Shown: positions 1 to 12,989 of the stretch, piece by piece
Numbering within the stretch: the first letter of the stretch is position 1
Layout of the letters: each line of letters begins with the position of its first letter
Source of the DNA: Porites lobata
Taxonomy: Eukaryota > Cnidaria > Anthozoa > Scleractinia > Poritidae
Assembly (NCBI GenBank): GCA_942486035.1
Contig: CALNXK010000039.1
Location: 2,314,501-2,378,500, forward strand
Direction of reading: 5' to 3'
DNA length: 64,000 nucleotides
The notes under the pieces: model-generated
The model's input: the letters and a program-made list of their open reading frames with translations, nothing else
Told to the model about the DNA's origin: nothing
Databases searched by the model: none
Made by a program: the position numbers and the translations under genes

Positions 1-1429
1 TAGGTTGAGTCACTGACAACTTTTCAACGCCTTCTCGGGGAAGAAATAATGTTTTGACAGGGCGTACTTTAGATGCATCCGGATGTGCAGACCAGGGTTT
101 AGCGTATGAATGATCAAGGAGAATGATATCGGCAAGATATTGAAGATCTCGTTTGATTCCTCTCTCGCTGAAGTGCGAAATGGACGACATCTTGTTCGCA
201 TGTGGATTATATTCCCAAAGGGAATAGTGGGTAATTTTTTTGCAAAACATTTCGCTTACCTTACACTCAATCAGTTCGCCTTTCTGATATAACCGCTGAT
301 CAGAAATTCCCAAATTTATATTTGGTGAGGCGACAGTTAAAAATTTCATCAATTCAATGAAGATCAATGATTATTTCAATGAAATCTATAATCTCTGGAA
401 CTTCTAAAGGTCTATCTTAATACCTTGATGTTTGTTGGACTGCTTTCATGCAATCATGACCTGGACTTTCATCTCAATGGTTTTATGCACGCGGGACATA
501 ATCGCAACACACGGAATATAAACCCCTATAAAGTTTCGCACTTTGGACAAACTTTGCGTGACGTAACGTGGAATTTCACGTGGCGTGTTCATAAAAGAGG
601 AGAGTTTGGGTATTGGAAAGATATACTGCGGTAGTACAGACCAGACAAACTTTCTCATCTCTGCTTGAAAGATCTGGAATGAATAAAGGTTAGTACGGCC
701 GGGCATGTGTGCTTCCAAATATATTAGCGTATAAAAGTGTATTCTGGAAAATGCCGGGTGAGGGGAGGCCATGGGTAGCTCTTCTTATGCGTCAAGTTAT
801 TTTTGAACGTATTTTACGTATGTCTCAATGATAAATGTGAAAATGAGACGGAGTCTTTCCCTAAGGGCGATCTTAAACAGGTTAATGAAAAGGTTTTGAA
901 GGTATTCCAATATAGTATTACCACAGGCAGCCCAGGGTCGATGTGACACATGCACAGACACATGAACGATCATGAGTGGTATGGTTGAGAGGACTGTTTA
1001 TTTCCAGTGATGGTGCGGATCAGCCAAAGAGTATATTTTACATCCTCATATTTTACAGTGGAAATTTTTGCAACACACTGTCTTAAAATGTGATAATGGC
1101 CTCCATGTTTGACAATGAAATGAGATATTTTGCTGCCACTCCTATACATTGTATGCATTTAGCTGGTCATGCAAATTTTGTTATTTGCCCCATCTGATTG
1201 ATTAAATATTTAGTAAGCCATTGTTCTTTACACCTTTAATTTTTCATAATTTTTTTTGAGCAAAAGAGGGCAAATTATTATTTGGCAAACTGTTTTGTTA
1301 TTCTATTAACTTCCTGTAGACAAGACTTCAATATTTCTCACAAACTACTGGCTGAGTGCTAGTTGGTATTCTTGCAAAGTACAGAGTTTAAGTAAAAAAG
1401 GCGACATTTTGGTAAATTTACGATTTGCA
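1..1429. other. Gene-free 5' flank
   Basis: No exon, RNA gene or transposon end is recognisable here. Open frames in both directions are short and show no protein-family resemblance. The right part is A+T rich and probably holds the PANK promoter and 5' untranslated exon, but I cannot place a TATA box or start site. Confidence 0.4.
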
Positions 1430-1442
1430 ATGAGAATATTCA
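1430..1442 (+). CDS. PANK: Candidate first coding exon of PANK
   Basis: Thirteen bases reading ATG AGA ATA TTC A are followed by a perfect donor GTAAGT at 1443. Exon 2 (from 2039) needs exactly one base from the preceding exon; joined, the protein starts M-R-I-F-T-C-L-P-W-F-G-L-D. Human PANK3 also has a very short N-terminus before its PWFG motif, and the resulting total length fits. The exon is so short that chance is a real alternative; a first exon upstream of the window is possible. Confidence 0.4.
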
Positions 1443-4400
1443 GTAAGTACTGGATCTTTCTTTAAGTTGGGCTCTTTTACTGGTAACCACACCCAAGATA
1501 TGAAGGAATCCTTTCAACTCCTTTTGTTATTTTAGCTAAACTGCTTGAAATGTAGTAGGGAGTCTGTTTCGATGATTAGAAATAGACGACCACCATTTAA
1601 ACTAAAAATAATTATTAAGATGTATTATCAAATTAAACTAATCCATAGTAAAATTAATAAAATTCACTGCAAAAGGGAAGATATTTAAAATCCCAAATAA
1701 CAAAACCCTGTTCCTCCCTTATGTTAGTGAGGCATCCTTTTCAAAATAAAACTATTTAAAGCTGATCTCTGGTGTATTCTTTAGTTAATGTGAAATAATT
1801 ATTGGAATAGAACCTCGATGATGCCAGTTTCGATGCTTTATGTGCAGATAATTATAATTTTTGTACAGTACATATAATCAACTGCCAAGTGATGAAATCC
1901 ATCAAACCTGAAATGATTATTAGTCTTACTATTCTTTAAAAACTAGCTTTCCTTCACCATTCATTAAGAATCATTTACAATTGTATAGACCATGATACGT
2001 GTATAAAATTTAAATACACAAGTTTTTGTCTTTTTTAGCATGTCTTCCCTGGTTCGGATTGGATATTGGGGGTACTTTGGTGAAACTGGTCTATTTTGAA
2101 CCATGCAATTCTCAACTAAACTGCGAAGGACAAGAAAAGGTTGGCCTAGAGGCCATGCAAGATTTTATAAAGTCTAATATACACTATGGTGAAAATGGAA
2201 CAAGAGATGAAGTTTTAGCCATAAAAAATGTGGTATTGGGTGGAAGAGAAGGGCATCTTCATTTTATTCGCTTTCCGACAGATGTGATAGAGAACTTTCT
2301 TGTAATTGCTAAGGAGTTGCATGCATCAGTATTAAATAACAAAGTGTGTGCAACTGGAGGGGGAGCCTTCAAGTTTGAAAAAGACTTCAGAGAGGTAGGA
2401 GAAATAAAAAATACAGCAGGGCTAGAAAAAAATCCTGTCCGGTAGTCCGAGACAAGGAGACTGTCTTGCTGGGCAAGGGTCCAGTCCACAAGTTATCCTC
2501 CAAAAAAAACATTAACTAAGTTGAGCAAGAAGTTGCTATGGGCATGCAGAATGTGAGAGCTACTTGCCCAAAGGACTAGCTGGAATTCATTTTTTGAGCC
2601 CTGATACAATTTTTTGGATCATCACCATTTCACTGTTTTTCATATTCTCTTGAAAAACACAGTGGAACCCTACAAATGTACCTTAAACATTAACCTGACT
2701 TTGATCTAGGGGTAACTAAATTGATTGGCAGTGATCAGGCAGTGATGCAACTTTAGCTCCCATAGATATAGCCGTAGCAGTGCTGCTTTGTATTAAAGCT
2801 CCCTCACCAGACTACCCTGAGTAATATACCATAATTTAAACTCATCACAAATAGATGAGCTTGGGCACTGGTGCCTAAAAAGTTGGTGGAGCCGGGCAAT
2901 GCTCTAACTTGAAAAAAGAGGAATCCATGGCAACCCTGTGAATGCCCTCCCCCCCGGCCACCAGGCACCATCACACTGAACTGTTCAGTGGAATACTACA
3001 CACTGAACTGTTGAGTGGAATACTAATCACTAACCAATACTTACATGTACCTGGACCTGAAGTAAAGAGGGAGGGAGGGCTGGGAAAAACACAGCACAAA
3101 AATGGCAAGCAAGAAATAAGTCCATAGCGAAGACACTTTGTGAAAAACTGCAAGCCAGCAACTGGGTATACAAGTCATGAGGTACAGCCGCTAGGGGCAT
3201 CGGGCCACTCCTACTCCACCCCCAGCATAGTTAGGAAAACTGCTGACCAGCATTGCTTCAAGGTTAACTTTGCCTAAATTACATTTAGCCACTTTAAACT
3301 TCCGCTTAATAAGCCCTGGGGTCATATAACTTTATAAGGCATTTCAGGAAGCCTTATAAACATGGCTTACTTGATATCCAGGGGAACCAGACTGAAAAAC
3401 GCATTTCAAAACAAACCAGGTAGAAAAAATTGATTTGGGGGAATTTGGTGGTGGGGGGGAGGGCATATAACCAGATGGATATTTTTGGTTTACTGGCCCA
3501 CGTGTGCTTATAAGTCCCTGTAGCTTGGTGGTAGAGCATTTGGACGTAGTAACTAAAAGTTCATAGGTTCGATTCCTATTGAGAGTATGTGGATTTTTTC
3601 ACTGTCACTGACTGAAAAACCACCTTTCTCATGTATTCACCAGGCTCAATATTCACCATCACTTCTCTATCCTTTTTTTCCCTTTCACTTATGGCAGGTC
3701 CTAGGTGTACAGCTGGTAAAGTACGATGAGCTGGAGTGTCTCATTCATGGTATACACTTCATTAATTCCTGTTGTGTTCATGAGTTTTACTACTGGAACA
3801 ATCTGCACTGTTTAGAGAAATCTGAAAAGGTTCCTTATGACTTTACCAATGATTCTTATCCCTATATTGTCGTAAACATTGGATCTGGAGTCAGTATTTT
3901 GTCAGTGGAATCTGCTGAGAAGTTCTCAAGAATAAGTGGCACAAGGTAAGAGCAACTGTGTAATAATAATAATAATAATAATGATGATGATGATGATGAT
4001 AATTTAATAATAATGATATTGACATGACAATGAGAATGATGATGATGGTGATGATGATGATGATGACGGTGATAACAGGAGCTCACTTCACAAGGAGTGA
4101 TTTTCAATGAGGTTCTGTAAAGCAAAAGAAAAATAAATAGATAAATGAGTATGTAATAGTAATAACTAAAAAAAGTTGAGACCTAAAAACTTCACTAATA
4201 GATTTAGCCAGGGCTAAAAGCGAAGCTCCCATTAATAAATTTATATTTTAAATCAAACAATAAACTTGTAATCCACAAATCAGTTAACTTAAGAGCACAT
4301 TCATGTGACTTTTGAGGGAAAGGATAAGTTATTTTAGAGTGAAACATCTTACATCGAGTTGATAGCCTAAATATATGTACACCCAAAAAATACCAAACAT

Positions 4401-7400
4401 CTTCTATCACATTCAAGAGCCATAATGGCTCTTGATCACAGTAGATTAGGCCTCGAAAACAAATTCTTGGAAAACAAATCAGGCCGCATTTTTTTGCGTT
4501 CGACAGGTTTACTTTACAAATTCTTGCCAACAAATCTGAGGGTGTGTAAACCAGCTTTTTGTACTTTTTATACATCACATCTGAGGTGAAACAGTACTTT
4601 TTATCATACAGACCTCGGACAGAATACGGCATTTCACAATTTTTCAATATTCAGGGCTTTCAGCGAAACCGTTCAAAAAATTTCTAAAATCACCCATACG
4701 GCCAGCCGGTTCTCATTTTTAGTGCGAGCTGTCAGTGTGATCGAGTGTTTGAATGAACTTTAATGGACATACGCTTCAACATAATAACGAATTTATTATC
4801 ATTAGTTTTTGTTATTTAATGGTTCCAGTTATAACGATGTGTAATCTTCTTATAAAGCGTTTGATACGCGCGACATTTCTAAGTACTCTGCAAGCGATGT
4901 TCATGAACGATGAAAACAAACACCACGGACAAGCGATTAAAATTGCAAGAGAGACTACTAACAATCAATAAAAGAAATATAATTCGGTAAAACATTTACA
5001 GAGACAACAATTTTCATTCACGAAGACAAGTATTAAAGTGTCTCTAAAAATCCTGAGTCTTCAAGCTTAAAGCTTGAGCTTAAGTTTATTTTGGTTTACT
5101 TTCAGCCGGCCTCCCGGTGTTTGTTTTTTTTTCAAAGATGAACTCCTGGAAACAAGAAAATCACTCAAAGTTTTCTTTCTACAGACAAATTTATAACTAA
5201 ATATTCTTCAGAACGTTTTTTTTCTATTTGCCTTGAGAAAATATATCTGAAGGCCTTTTAAAGTTCTGTAAGCTTATATCAAACCTGATACTAGATCAGA
5301 TCATTGACTCAAATCTCAACAAACGTGCAAAAACTTGCCGCATAAACTGTGCTCAACTTCATGAAATTAGATATAACAAAAACTAACATTAAATATAATA
5401 ATTACTCAGGCTTACCATTCGAGATTCAGTTCCTGAAAGATATCAAGGAAGGCCATAGTTGCTTGAGACTTTTAAACCCTCTTACGCATTGAGCAAAGTG
5501 AAAGACGAAAACGATGCCATCCGAAATCGGATTACCCAATTTTGACAAGCAACGCATTTCTCAACCAAAAACCCAATAAACAAACCAGCCATGGATAACA
5601 GAAGACTCTTGATAGCAGCTGTATTTCATTTTGTACATCCGGTGGAAAAAGACAGTTAAAAACATCACAAGTTGACACAAAACTCTGTCAGCTTTTGCTG
5701 TCAAAGTAAACAACTTTCAAGATGCTGCATAAGTTTTCCGCATGAACTCACCTGTGAAATTTTGACCAATCAGAGTACAAAAAATTGGACGTGAGCGTGA
5801 CCAACGCGTGACCATGGTAAGAAACGTCTTCCCCGCCATTATTATTAAAAAAGTGGCTGCATTTTCGCGTCCGAGGTCAGTTTGAAATCAAAATCTGGAC
5901 AGTGCGGGGCCATAGTGACATAAACACAACATATTTCATATGAATCATTGGAAAAAATAGACTTGAGCCTGCGATCATTTGAAACTGGTAATTTGTCAGC
6001 GGATAACTTCAAAAAAGTACTCGACCTCGATGGGTCGACACTTGAGCCCGCAGTACGGTCAGGTGATACTGGTCAGCGGATATCCTGTTTTGACAGCTGT
6101 CAATTGATCACAACATTGATGTGCAGTTAGTTTTCTATTGGGCTCCCAAACTAGCTAGAAAGTGTGAGAGAAAACATCTCGGAAGGGTAGATTACCACAT
6201 TTCCTTAGCTATGGGGCTCTGTCCACGCGCGCGCCTCGCGCGCGCATGGAGCTCCGCTAATATAAGCTACAGGTTAAGATAGATTAAAATATTAAAAGCT
6301 GTAAAATATCTAAAATACATACATGTAGCTTTTAATACTCTGCTTAAAAAGAAGAAGAGACTGTGCGCAACATATCACCCTCAAGAAAATCGTAAATTGA
6401 GAGATTTTTTTGTGACAGCTATAAATCTAGTGCCTCCACCTTCCTACACAAAATCGTAACTAACCCCATCCCCTTTCATGATCAACCATCTTCCCACCCT
6501 TGGGAAAGTCATGAGAGGCTAAGAGCATCTTCAATTGAAAATATTCCAGAATAAGTATCAATGGAATACACTCTAGAAATCACTTATTTTGGGGTTCATT
6601 GCCTTGCAATAATTATCTAGAAATCTCCATAAAAAAAATTTCCTGCTATATGTAGTGTTTCAAGTGGTCCAAAAATTATGACACAAGAGATTTGCAACAA
6701 AACTTTTGCGTATTCTTATTCTGGAATATGACAAGTTGAATGCACCTTGTGTAGAACAAAGTTTTCTTTCTAACAAAACAACACAGTGGACCTACACATC
6801 CAAAGTCCCATGTATGCAGGAGACAGTACCCTGAGTGGCATTGACAGGTATTTTGGGTAGAGGTGTGTTCTGCCAAGGCTTTCAAACCCTGATCTTGTTT
6901 AAGACAAAGGTTGCTCATTTCACTGCCTTGTTTAAGACAACAGACCTTACTTAATGACCCTGATTTATTTCACTTTGCATACAGAATTAAGTAATTTTTC
7001 AAACTAACATCATCCGCTTAAAAAGACACCCTGTTCTTGACGCTACATGTAAATAGTGAAATCTTTAGTTAATACATCCTGTTGACGATTCGAGAACCCA
7101 AAAAGACCATACTCTGTTCGGTTGCACACACCTGTATAGGCCAAATAATTCCCCTCCCCCTCCCCCCCTCTCGACCCTGACTTCTAATTCTACTGGCCAT
7201 TTTTATCACTATGTCAAAGATGTAATATTAATATAAATACTTCTTTAAAAATATTTTATTTTCAAAATGTTTTTAGTCTGGGAGGTGGAACCTTTCTTGG
7301 CTTGTGCTGTTTGCTGACTGGATGTGAGTCATTTGAAGAAGCTCTTTCCATGGCAGAGGACGGAGACAGCACAAAGGTTGATAAACTAGTGCGGGATATT

Positions 7401-8038
7401 TATGGAGGCGATTACACCAAGTTTGGTTTACCAGGAGATTTGGTGGCAAGCAGGTTAGTTGACAGTTTTCTTATAAAATTAATGGCCTGGGGCCAGTGCT
7501 TCAGCCATACTAGAATCTTTAATGGTTAGAAAATGTTAAAGTTCCTGATCTTCAAGGACTTTAGTAACAAATTGTATGAAAACAAAGCCTTATATGCTCT
7601 GGCTCAGATGGCCCACATGTACTTGATCGTAACCTTTCACTTTTTTTTTATAAGTGGAAAATTAAAGCTGTTTGATCAGTCAGCAATGTATTTGGGACAA
7701 GGTAGAATTATGTCAGCTTTAACGATAATTATTAATGTTATAACACAATGTATTAATTTTACAGTCAGACCACATTAATATGGACAGCAAAGGGACAGAA
7801 ATAGAAGTCTACATTTTTTAACTTTATAGACTGTGTCACATGCATTGATGTTTGGCATATTAAGGACCAAACAATTGTTTGATAATAGAGAGGTGTTTGT
7901 AAAGATAGGGAAAGATAAGGTTCCTCTTTACAATGTACTTGTCTTTCAGTTCAACACAAAAGTTAAAAGTTTCTTGACTGGTTAATCAAAACTAATGATT
8001 TTAGACAGTCTTTACCTTCTCATTTCCACAATTTGAGA

Positions 8039-8073
<35 letters not shown>

Positions 8074-11000
8074 TAATAATAATAGTAATAATAATAGTTT
8101 AATGGTAATTCCACAAAGTGGTTCTCATATCACCATACCTATGCTAAAAAGTAAGTATAAAGGAGAAATTAACAACTTGACATTGGCCATTTGCCATATT
8201 CGTGATTCTACATCTCTCTGATGTAATGAACCTGGTGTTCTGTTTTAGCCAGCCATATATTTGGATCACATTTTTATTTTATTGGCTCAAAAGCACAGAC
8301 GTTTGGCCTTTTAAATAATCTTTCCTCCTTGTCAACTACCTCAGTCAATATGTTTTTTTTTTCTACATTTAGCTTTGGAAAGATGAATTGTGAGGAGAAT
8401 CGATCATTGGTTAGTAACAAAGATTTAGCAAGAGCCATGTTAGTTACCATAACAAACAATATTGGTTCAATAGCGAGGATGTGTGCTGTAAACCAAGTGA
8501 GTGCTGTGATTTCAAATTATACGAGACAATGATCCCTTCAGGGCTGTTGTACTGGCTCCAGTTATTCAAAAGGTGGATAGCGGTATCCACTGGATACCGC
8601 AATTGGATTTCCTAACACTTACCTGCGATAGCGATTTATCTGGTGGGTAGCGCTATCCAATGTTTGAATAACCGGGGCCAGGACTTTTGTCATGCCCTGG
8701 TGCTTGCAGGCTTATGACAAGTAGTCACGTTTGTTAGAATGCATCCTAATGTTGGTGGTCCTGTGGCACAAAGCCACAAATGTTTGAGGTATTGGGAGTG
8801 ACTGCCGATTAGCCGCCCGTACTGATTGAAACTGGACTCCTTTTGACTCAGTTATCATTTCCGTAAGTGACGAATGCGGATCTGTAATCAATGATTACCC
8901 CTGGTAATAACTAAGGTTAGGAAGTGCATGCTAGATCGTTTGATCAGTGCTTAAACACCCTTGCTCCAACACTGTGCTCTGCTTAAGGCCCTGTTTATTT
9001 GAGGTGAGTAAGCCTGGTTAGCTGGCCTAGCTCGGTTCATGCCTTGTTTCCTCATAAATTTGTCGTTTTGGTTTATTTGAGAAGGAAGGCTGTTGCGCTT
9101 GCCAAGATCCAGTTGTTTGAGCTGGGATCTCGACACGTGGGCCAGCCCACCTTCTCATATAAAGTTTTCTAGAGTCAAATAAAGGGAGTAAAGAAAGGCA
9201 GGGAACACTCTAGGTGTCCATTTTACTAACTAAAGGTGTCCATCTTTATAAGAGAGCTGTCTGTTAAGAGAGAGTCAACATTAAATCTTGGGGGACTACT
9301 CAACAAAGTTTTATGCTGTGTTCGAGGAGGCTTTGCCCCAAGGTCCAACCCCTTACCCTTTTACATACCATTTTAGCCAGAAATGATACCCCTTCATGTA
9401 CCGTACATTGAAAAATGGTACCCCTGTAACACACCTACCTAATAAGAATAAATCGCTGAAACGGAAAGTGGCCTTGCCATTTTCGCGTAAAATTTATTAA
9501 ATTAAAATGGTAACCCATAAGGCGCGTGTTTTTTAAACATATCAATTAACGTCTTTTAAATATTTATCTGAGGGATTTTCCGGATCGTTATCCGTTTTTG
9601 GGAAACTGTCCACCTACCACTCCCCAAGGCAACATTTTGCTCTACGTGAGGAGTACGTGCTAATTTTGGCTTAGGGGAGGGGTAGGTGGGCAGAATTCCC
9701 TACCCTTGGATATACCTGAAGCCTGAGAAAGGTACCCCTTCGGGCGGAGCCATTATAGGGAGTAACCCCTTCCCCCCCGGGTGAATGGTATGTTAAAATC
9801 CTAATTCTCAGCAGTCTGTTTAAACCATTGGCGTACAATTAATAACAGTTTTTATCCACCCTTCCTAATGTTACAGTTAGTTTCATAGATTTTCTCTTAT
9901 CATTTTTTTTGGCAGAAAATTGGTCGTGTGGTATTTGTGGGCAACTTCCTCCGTAAGAACACCATAGCTATGAAGTTGCTCTCATATGCAATGGATTATT
10001 GGTCTAAAGGAACCTTAAAAGCTCTGTTTTTAAAACATGAGGTATTAAGAAATAATAAATGTCTCTAAGAGAGAGAAATGCCAATGGAATACTGTTAGGC
10101 TGCCATCAAAGTGTTTATAATAATTCCCTTTTTTATTCTTCATATTAAGGAGCTTAAGCAACGACGACTGCGACGGCAACGAGAATGGCAACATCTTTGC
10201 ACGAGCATCACGCTTTTTTGTACATTACTTTACTGTTGCACGAGACTAGGACGTGAAGATTCTTACTTATTTTCACGTTTTATGGACGTCGACGGAAGAC
10301 AAAAACTTTTCTTTTTCTTTTTCTGAACTTAAGCCCTGTGCAAAAGGACGCAACATTGTTGGATGGTACATGTTACGTTCGTTTGCACACGCTGTTGCGT
10401 GTTGTTTGGGGGTTGCTGCGCAAAGTTTGAAACCGGTCAAACTTTTGAGCAAACAACTCCCAACATTTCTTTTGATCCTTGATCGCCGACACGCACGCAT
10501 GCACGTGCATCACGCTTTTTGGTACATTTCCGTTCCGTCACCGCACGACAATGACGTGAAAATGCCGAATTTCACGGTTTATGGAGAAAGTAAACAAGGG
10601 ACGACGAATTTTTCTTTCTGGCTCTTTCTCAACTTAAGTGCGGCCCCCAAGAAATAAACTCTAAGGGAAATTCGTCTACATTTGACATTCTCAGCGAATT
10701 GAATAAACGCGACAAAGTTTGAAAATATACGAATTCACTTGCGGTCGTCGTCGTCGATGCTGAAGCTCCCTTTTTGCACTCTCACGTACACTGCGAGCAG
10801 TCTCTCGCTCGAAAATCTGTAAGCCAGATTATTTGAGCAGCGAAGTCGCGCGAGTTGCGGGGGCGCGAATTCGCAACTCACGCGAAAGACAGAAAAAACG
10901 CTAGTATTACCATCTTGCACGGTCTTGTGTTTACAATTTTGCATCCCCTTAATTTTAGGTTAATTCCATTATTATTTGGAAGTGTGAGGTTTGTCAACAG

Positions 11001-11099
11001 TTATCATTTTCTTTTTCATGCCAGGGTTATTTTGGTGCATGTGGAGCCTTGCTGGAACTGATGACAAGAATGAAGGCGCATGAAGATGGGAGAAGCTAG
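1430..11099 (+). CDS. PANK: Pantothenate kinase (PANK1/2/3 type), seven coding exons
   Basis: Phosphorylates pantothenate with ATP, the first and rate-controlling step of CoA synthesis. Exons: 1430-1442 (tentative), 2039-2394, 3698-3945, 7277-7453, 8373-8496, 9916-10041, 11025-11099 (stop TAG 11097-11099). All junctions are GT-AG and all phases agree; the joined frame is 372 codons plus stop, close to the ~370 residues of human PANK3. Visible motifs in order: FGLDIGGTLVKLVYFEP (N-terminal ATP-binding motif), HFIRFP, CATGGGAFKFEKDF, KYDELECL (its Glu matches the catalytic Glu of PANK3), [35 protein letters not shown] split across exons 3 and 4, ITNNIGSIARMCAVN, GRVVFVGNFLRKN, and GYFGACGALLEL at the C terminus. 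There is no N-terminal extension like the mitochondrial leader of PANK2, so a cytosolic enzyme is likely. Possible poly(A) signal AATAAA at 11614-11619. Introns are full of repeats. Exons 2-7 are certain; only the first exon is in doubt. Confidence 0.95.
2850..3160 (+). repeat. Dispersed repeat, copy 1 (PANK intron 2)
   Basis: Shares its start (ATAGATGAGCTTGGG), a CCATGGCAACCCTGTG block, the ACTGAACTGTTCAGTGGAATAC block and a 3' block (AAAATGGCAAG ... GAAGACACTTTG) with 20687-21332. Here the CACTGAACTGTT..GTGGAATACT part occurs twice in tandem (2976-3025). Family unknown. Confidence 0.65.
3514..3585 (+). repeat. tRNA-like sequence, probably tRNA-derived SINE head
   Basis: About 72 bases with a near-perfect internal A box (TAGCTTGGTGG, 3521-3531) and a perfect B box (GGTTCGATTCC, 3566-3576) at the spacing of a tRNA gene. 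The arms pair poorly, so it is more likely a SINE head or pseudogene than a working tRNA. It sits about 110 bases before PANK exon 3. Confidence 0.55.
3961..4075. repeat. (TAA)n then (GAT)n microsatellite
   Basis: A run of TAA triplets passes into imperfect GAT/GATGGT triplets, starting 15 bases after the donor of PANK exon 3. Confidence 0.9.
4201..6256. mobile_element. 2.06-kb non-autonomous element in PANK intron 3
   Basis: The segment is bounded by a 6-base direct repeat CTAATA at 4195-4200 and 6257-6262. The termini are short imperfect inverted repeats (AGCGAAGCTCCC near the left end; GGAGCTCCGC at the right end, next to a GCGCGC-rich block at 6227-6244). The left end (GATTTAGCCAGGGCTAAAAG) recurs at 58428. 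A 147-codon minus-strand open frame (4204-4647) lies inside but resembles no known protein, so I treat it as non-coding. No transposase is visible; superfamily unknown. Confidence 0.6.
8040..8097. repeat. (TAA)n microsatellite
   Basis: About 58 bases of AAT/TAA triplets with a few interruptions, in PANK intron 4. Confidence 0.9.
8551..8682. mobile_element. Foldback MITE, family with GGATAGCG arms
   Basis: Inverted arms: CTGGCTCCAGTTATTCAAA at the left against TTTGAATAACCGGGGCCAG at the right, and GTGGATAGCG against CGCTATCCA further in. It lies in PANK intron 5. A related half copy is at 13968-14062. Confidence 0.75.
10145..10650. repeat. Dispersed repeat with GACGGCAACGAGAA core, PANK intron 6
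   Basis: Starts TTAAGGAGCTTAAGCAACGA and carries CGACGGCAACGAGAATGGCA, then a GTACATT..GACGTGAA block that is repeated around 10495-10600. Related copies lie at 54040-54265 (inverted) and 58500-58640. Open frames through it are by-products. Confidence 0.65.
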
Positions 11100-12220
11100 T
11101 TAGCATTTCTTACTATTACAGTTCTAAGGGGTTATATTTTGATATATTTATTAGTCAATTTTTGTATCTAATTCGTAAGAAAGGCGTGTCCTACAGGTGG
11201 GAGCTAGTGGATTCTCCTATTAGACTAGTGAATTCTGTGATGCTCTTAGAGGAATTCAAATTACAGAAGAACTGTAAACAATCCTGCTCATCAAAAAAAA
11301 TTTGGGGGATAGTTAAAAAGACTCTAGGGCTAGTGCGTGGTAGCTACAGCTTGCCTGAATGGCAAGCTCTAAAACTGACTTTCTTTGCACCCTGCTTATT
11401 AGCCTTTTAAACTCAGTTCAAGATCAGGGTATTGTACCAGTTCAGTCATAGAAAACCTGGAAAGTCAAGGAATTAATTTTAAGACTTTCTTCCTCCACAC
11501 CTGGAATTCCATGGAATTGAATTATTGATGATGAAAAGTAATGGCAAATTTAGGTTACGTTTGATAGATTAATCACTGCAGATGCAAAGCAAGGACAAAG
11601 CAGGGGTCAATTTAATAAAACTATTACAAACTTTAGCCATTGTTGCCATTGTTTTTAGACACCAAAACAATGGGCACACTGGTAAATTACACTTGGAAAA
11701 GTTTTATTAAATTGGCCCCAGTGCCAACGGTGGGCATTTTGGCAGGCGTAGAAGTTGCGTGAAGAGGTAAAAAAGGCAACCAATTATCGTGTAAGGATTT
11801 TGGTCAGGAGAAAACCCTGAGCAGCTAAAATATGCTGACAGTATTTTGACCAAATATCCCAACAACTGTAAAGCATACAATGATCTTGAAACTGGTACAT
11901 TCAGATGTTTTAACAATGACCTTTCATCATTTTATTGAAAAAAAGAGCTGTAATTATCTGAATTCAAATATCAGTTATTGAAACAATGTAAATTGACAGA
12001 ATCAATTTAAAAAAATTGTTATTATTTTTGACAATATTTTTAGGTTTTGTACTTACATTTTCAATACACTCTGTACTGTCTAATGTACTTGAAACTAAGA
12101 ATGTCCAGAAAAATAATAATAAAATAAACTGATTTAAATACTGTGATAGTATAATGTAATAATTATATTATCCAACAAAACAGGACTACATACCATGTAC
12201 AAGTTGTATTGTCACTATTA
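11100..12220. other. Convergent intergenic region, no gene seen
   Basis: Lies between the 3' ends of PANK and NT5DC1. It holds the PANK 3' untranslated region and A+T-rich sequence; possible PANK poly(A) signal at 11614-11619. Nothing coding is supported. Confidence 0.5.
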
Positions 12221-12771
12221 CAATCAAACCGACAGAACACCAGAAATATGATTGGAATGTTTTGTTCCCAGAAAATGGCCAATCAGGAGTGAGGAAACTA
12301 ACTCAGAAGCAACAGTGAACAGCATTAAATGTGGTTTTGTGGATAGTGCGCATGTCCTGATATTTTGCTGTGATTGGACATAACACAATCACACAATCCT
12401 GAAATATTTCAAGTGTTCACAGTTTTGTCGGTTTGACTGTGATACAGTCCAGCTGTGAATATTAATACTATTAATTTTTTACTTGCAGGGGTGAAATAAG
12501 GTGCATGCATGTCCTGATATTTTGTAGCCTTTTGAGGAAGGCCTGACACAAAACCATTCAGCTCTCTCCCTTTTTCGCTTCCATCTTTCCCCTTTTCCCC
12601 AGAAACGCCTGATACTCAGGCTAGATATTTTGCTGTGATTGGACATGAAACAATAACACTATCCTGAAATAATTCAAGTGTTCACAGTTTTGTCGGTTTG
12701 ACTGTAATACAATGCACTCGTGAATATTAAATACTATTAATGTCTTACTTGTGGAGGTGAAATAAGGTGCA
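12221..12771. repeat. Foldback element with a partial direct duplication
   Basis: CAAACCGACAGAACACC (12225-12241) is inverted relative to GTGTTCACAGTTTTGTCGGT before 12440, making a foldback. The right arm and flank (12359-12505: GATATTTTGCTGTGATTGG through GTGAAATAAGGTGCA) are repeated directly at 12624-12771 with small differences. Confidence 0.7.
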
Positions 12772-12989
12772 CTAATAATAATAACAAAATAATTTATTTG
12801 GATGCATTTATGTGCTTAAAATCTTTCCTATCATTATTATTATATAAATAGAAATTTTGGTTATTTAAACACCTACTGGTATTCACAAATTGTTATTTAC
12901 TGCCAGTTGTTTTAGATATGGAAATAAATTAGTTAACAGAGGCAATACCATTCAAAATGTCTATCCAGTCATGTTGCTGGTCAAAATTA

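Noticed and set aside
4204..4647. 147-codon minus-strand frame in PANK intron 3
   Set aside because: Lies inside a bounded repeat element; no transposase motifs. Treated as a read-through of repeat DNA.
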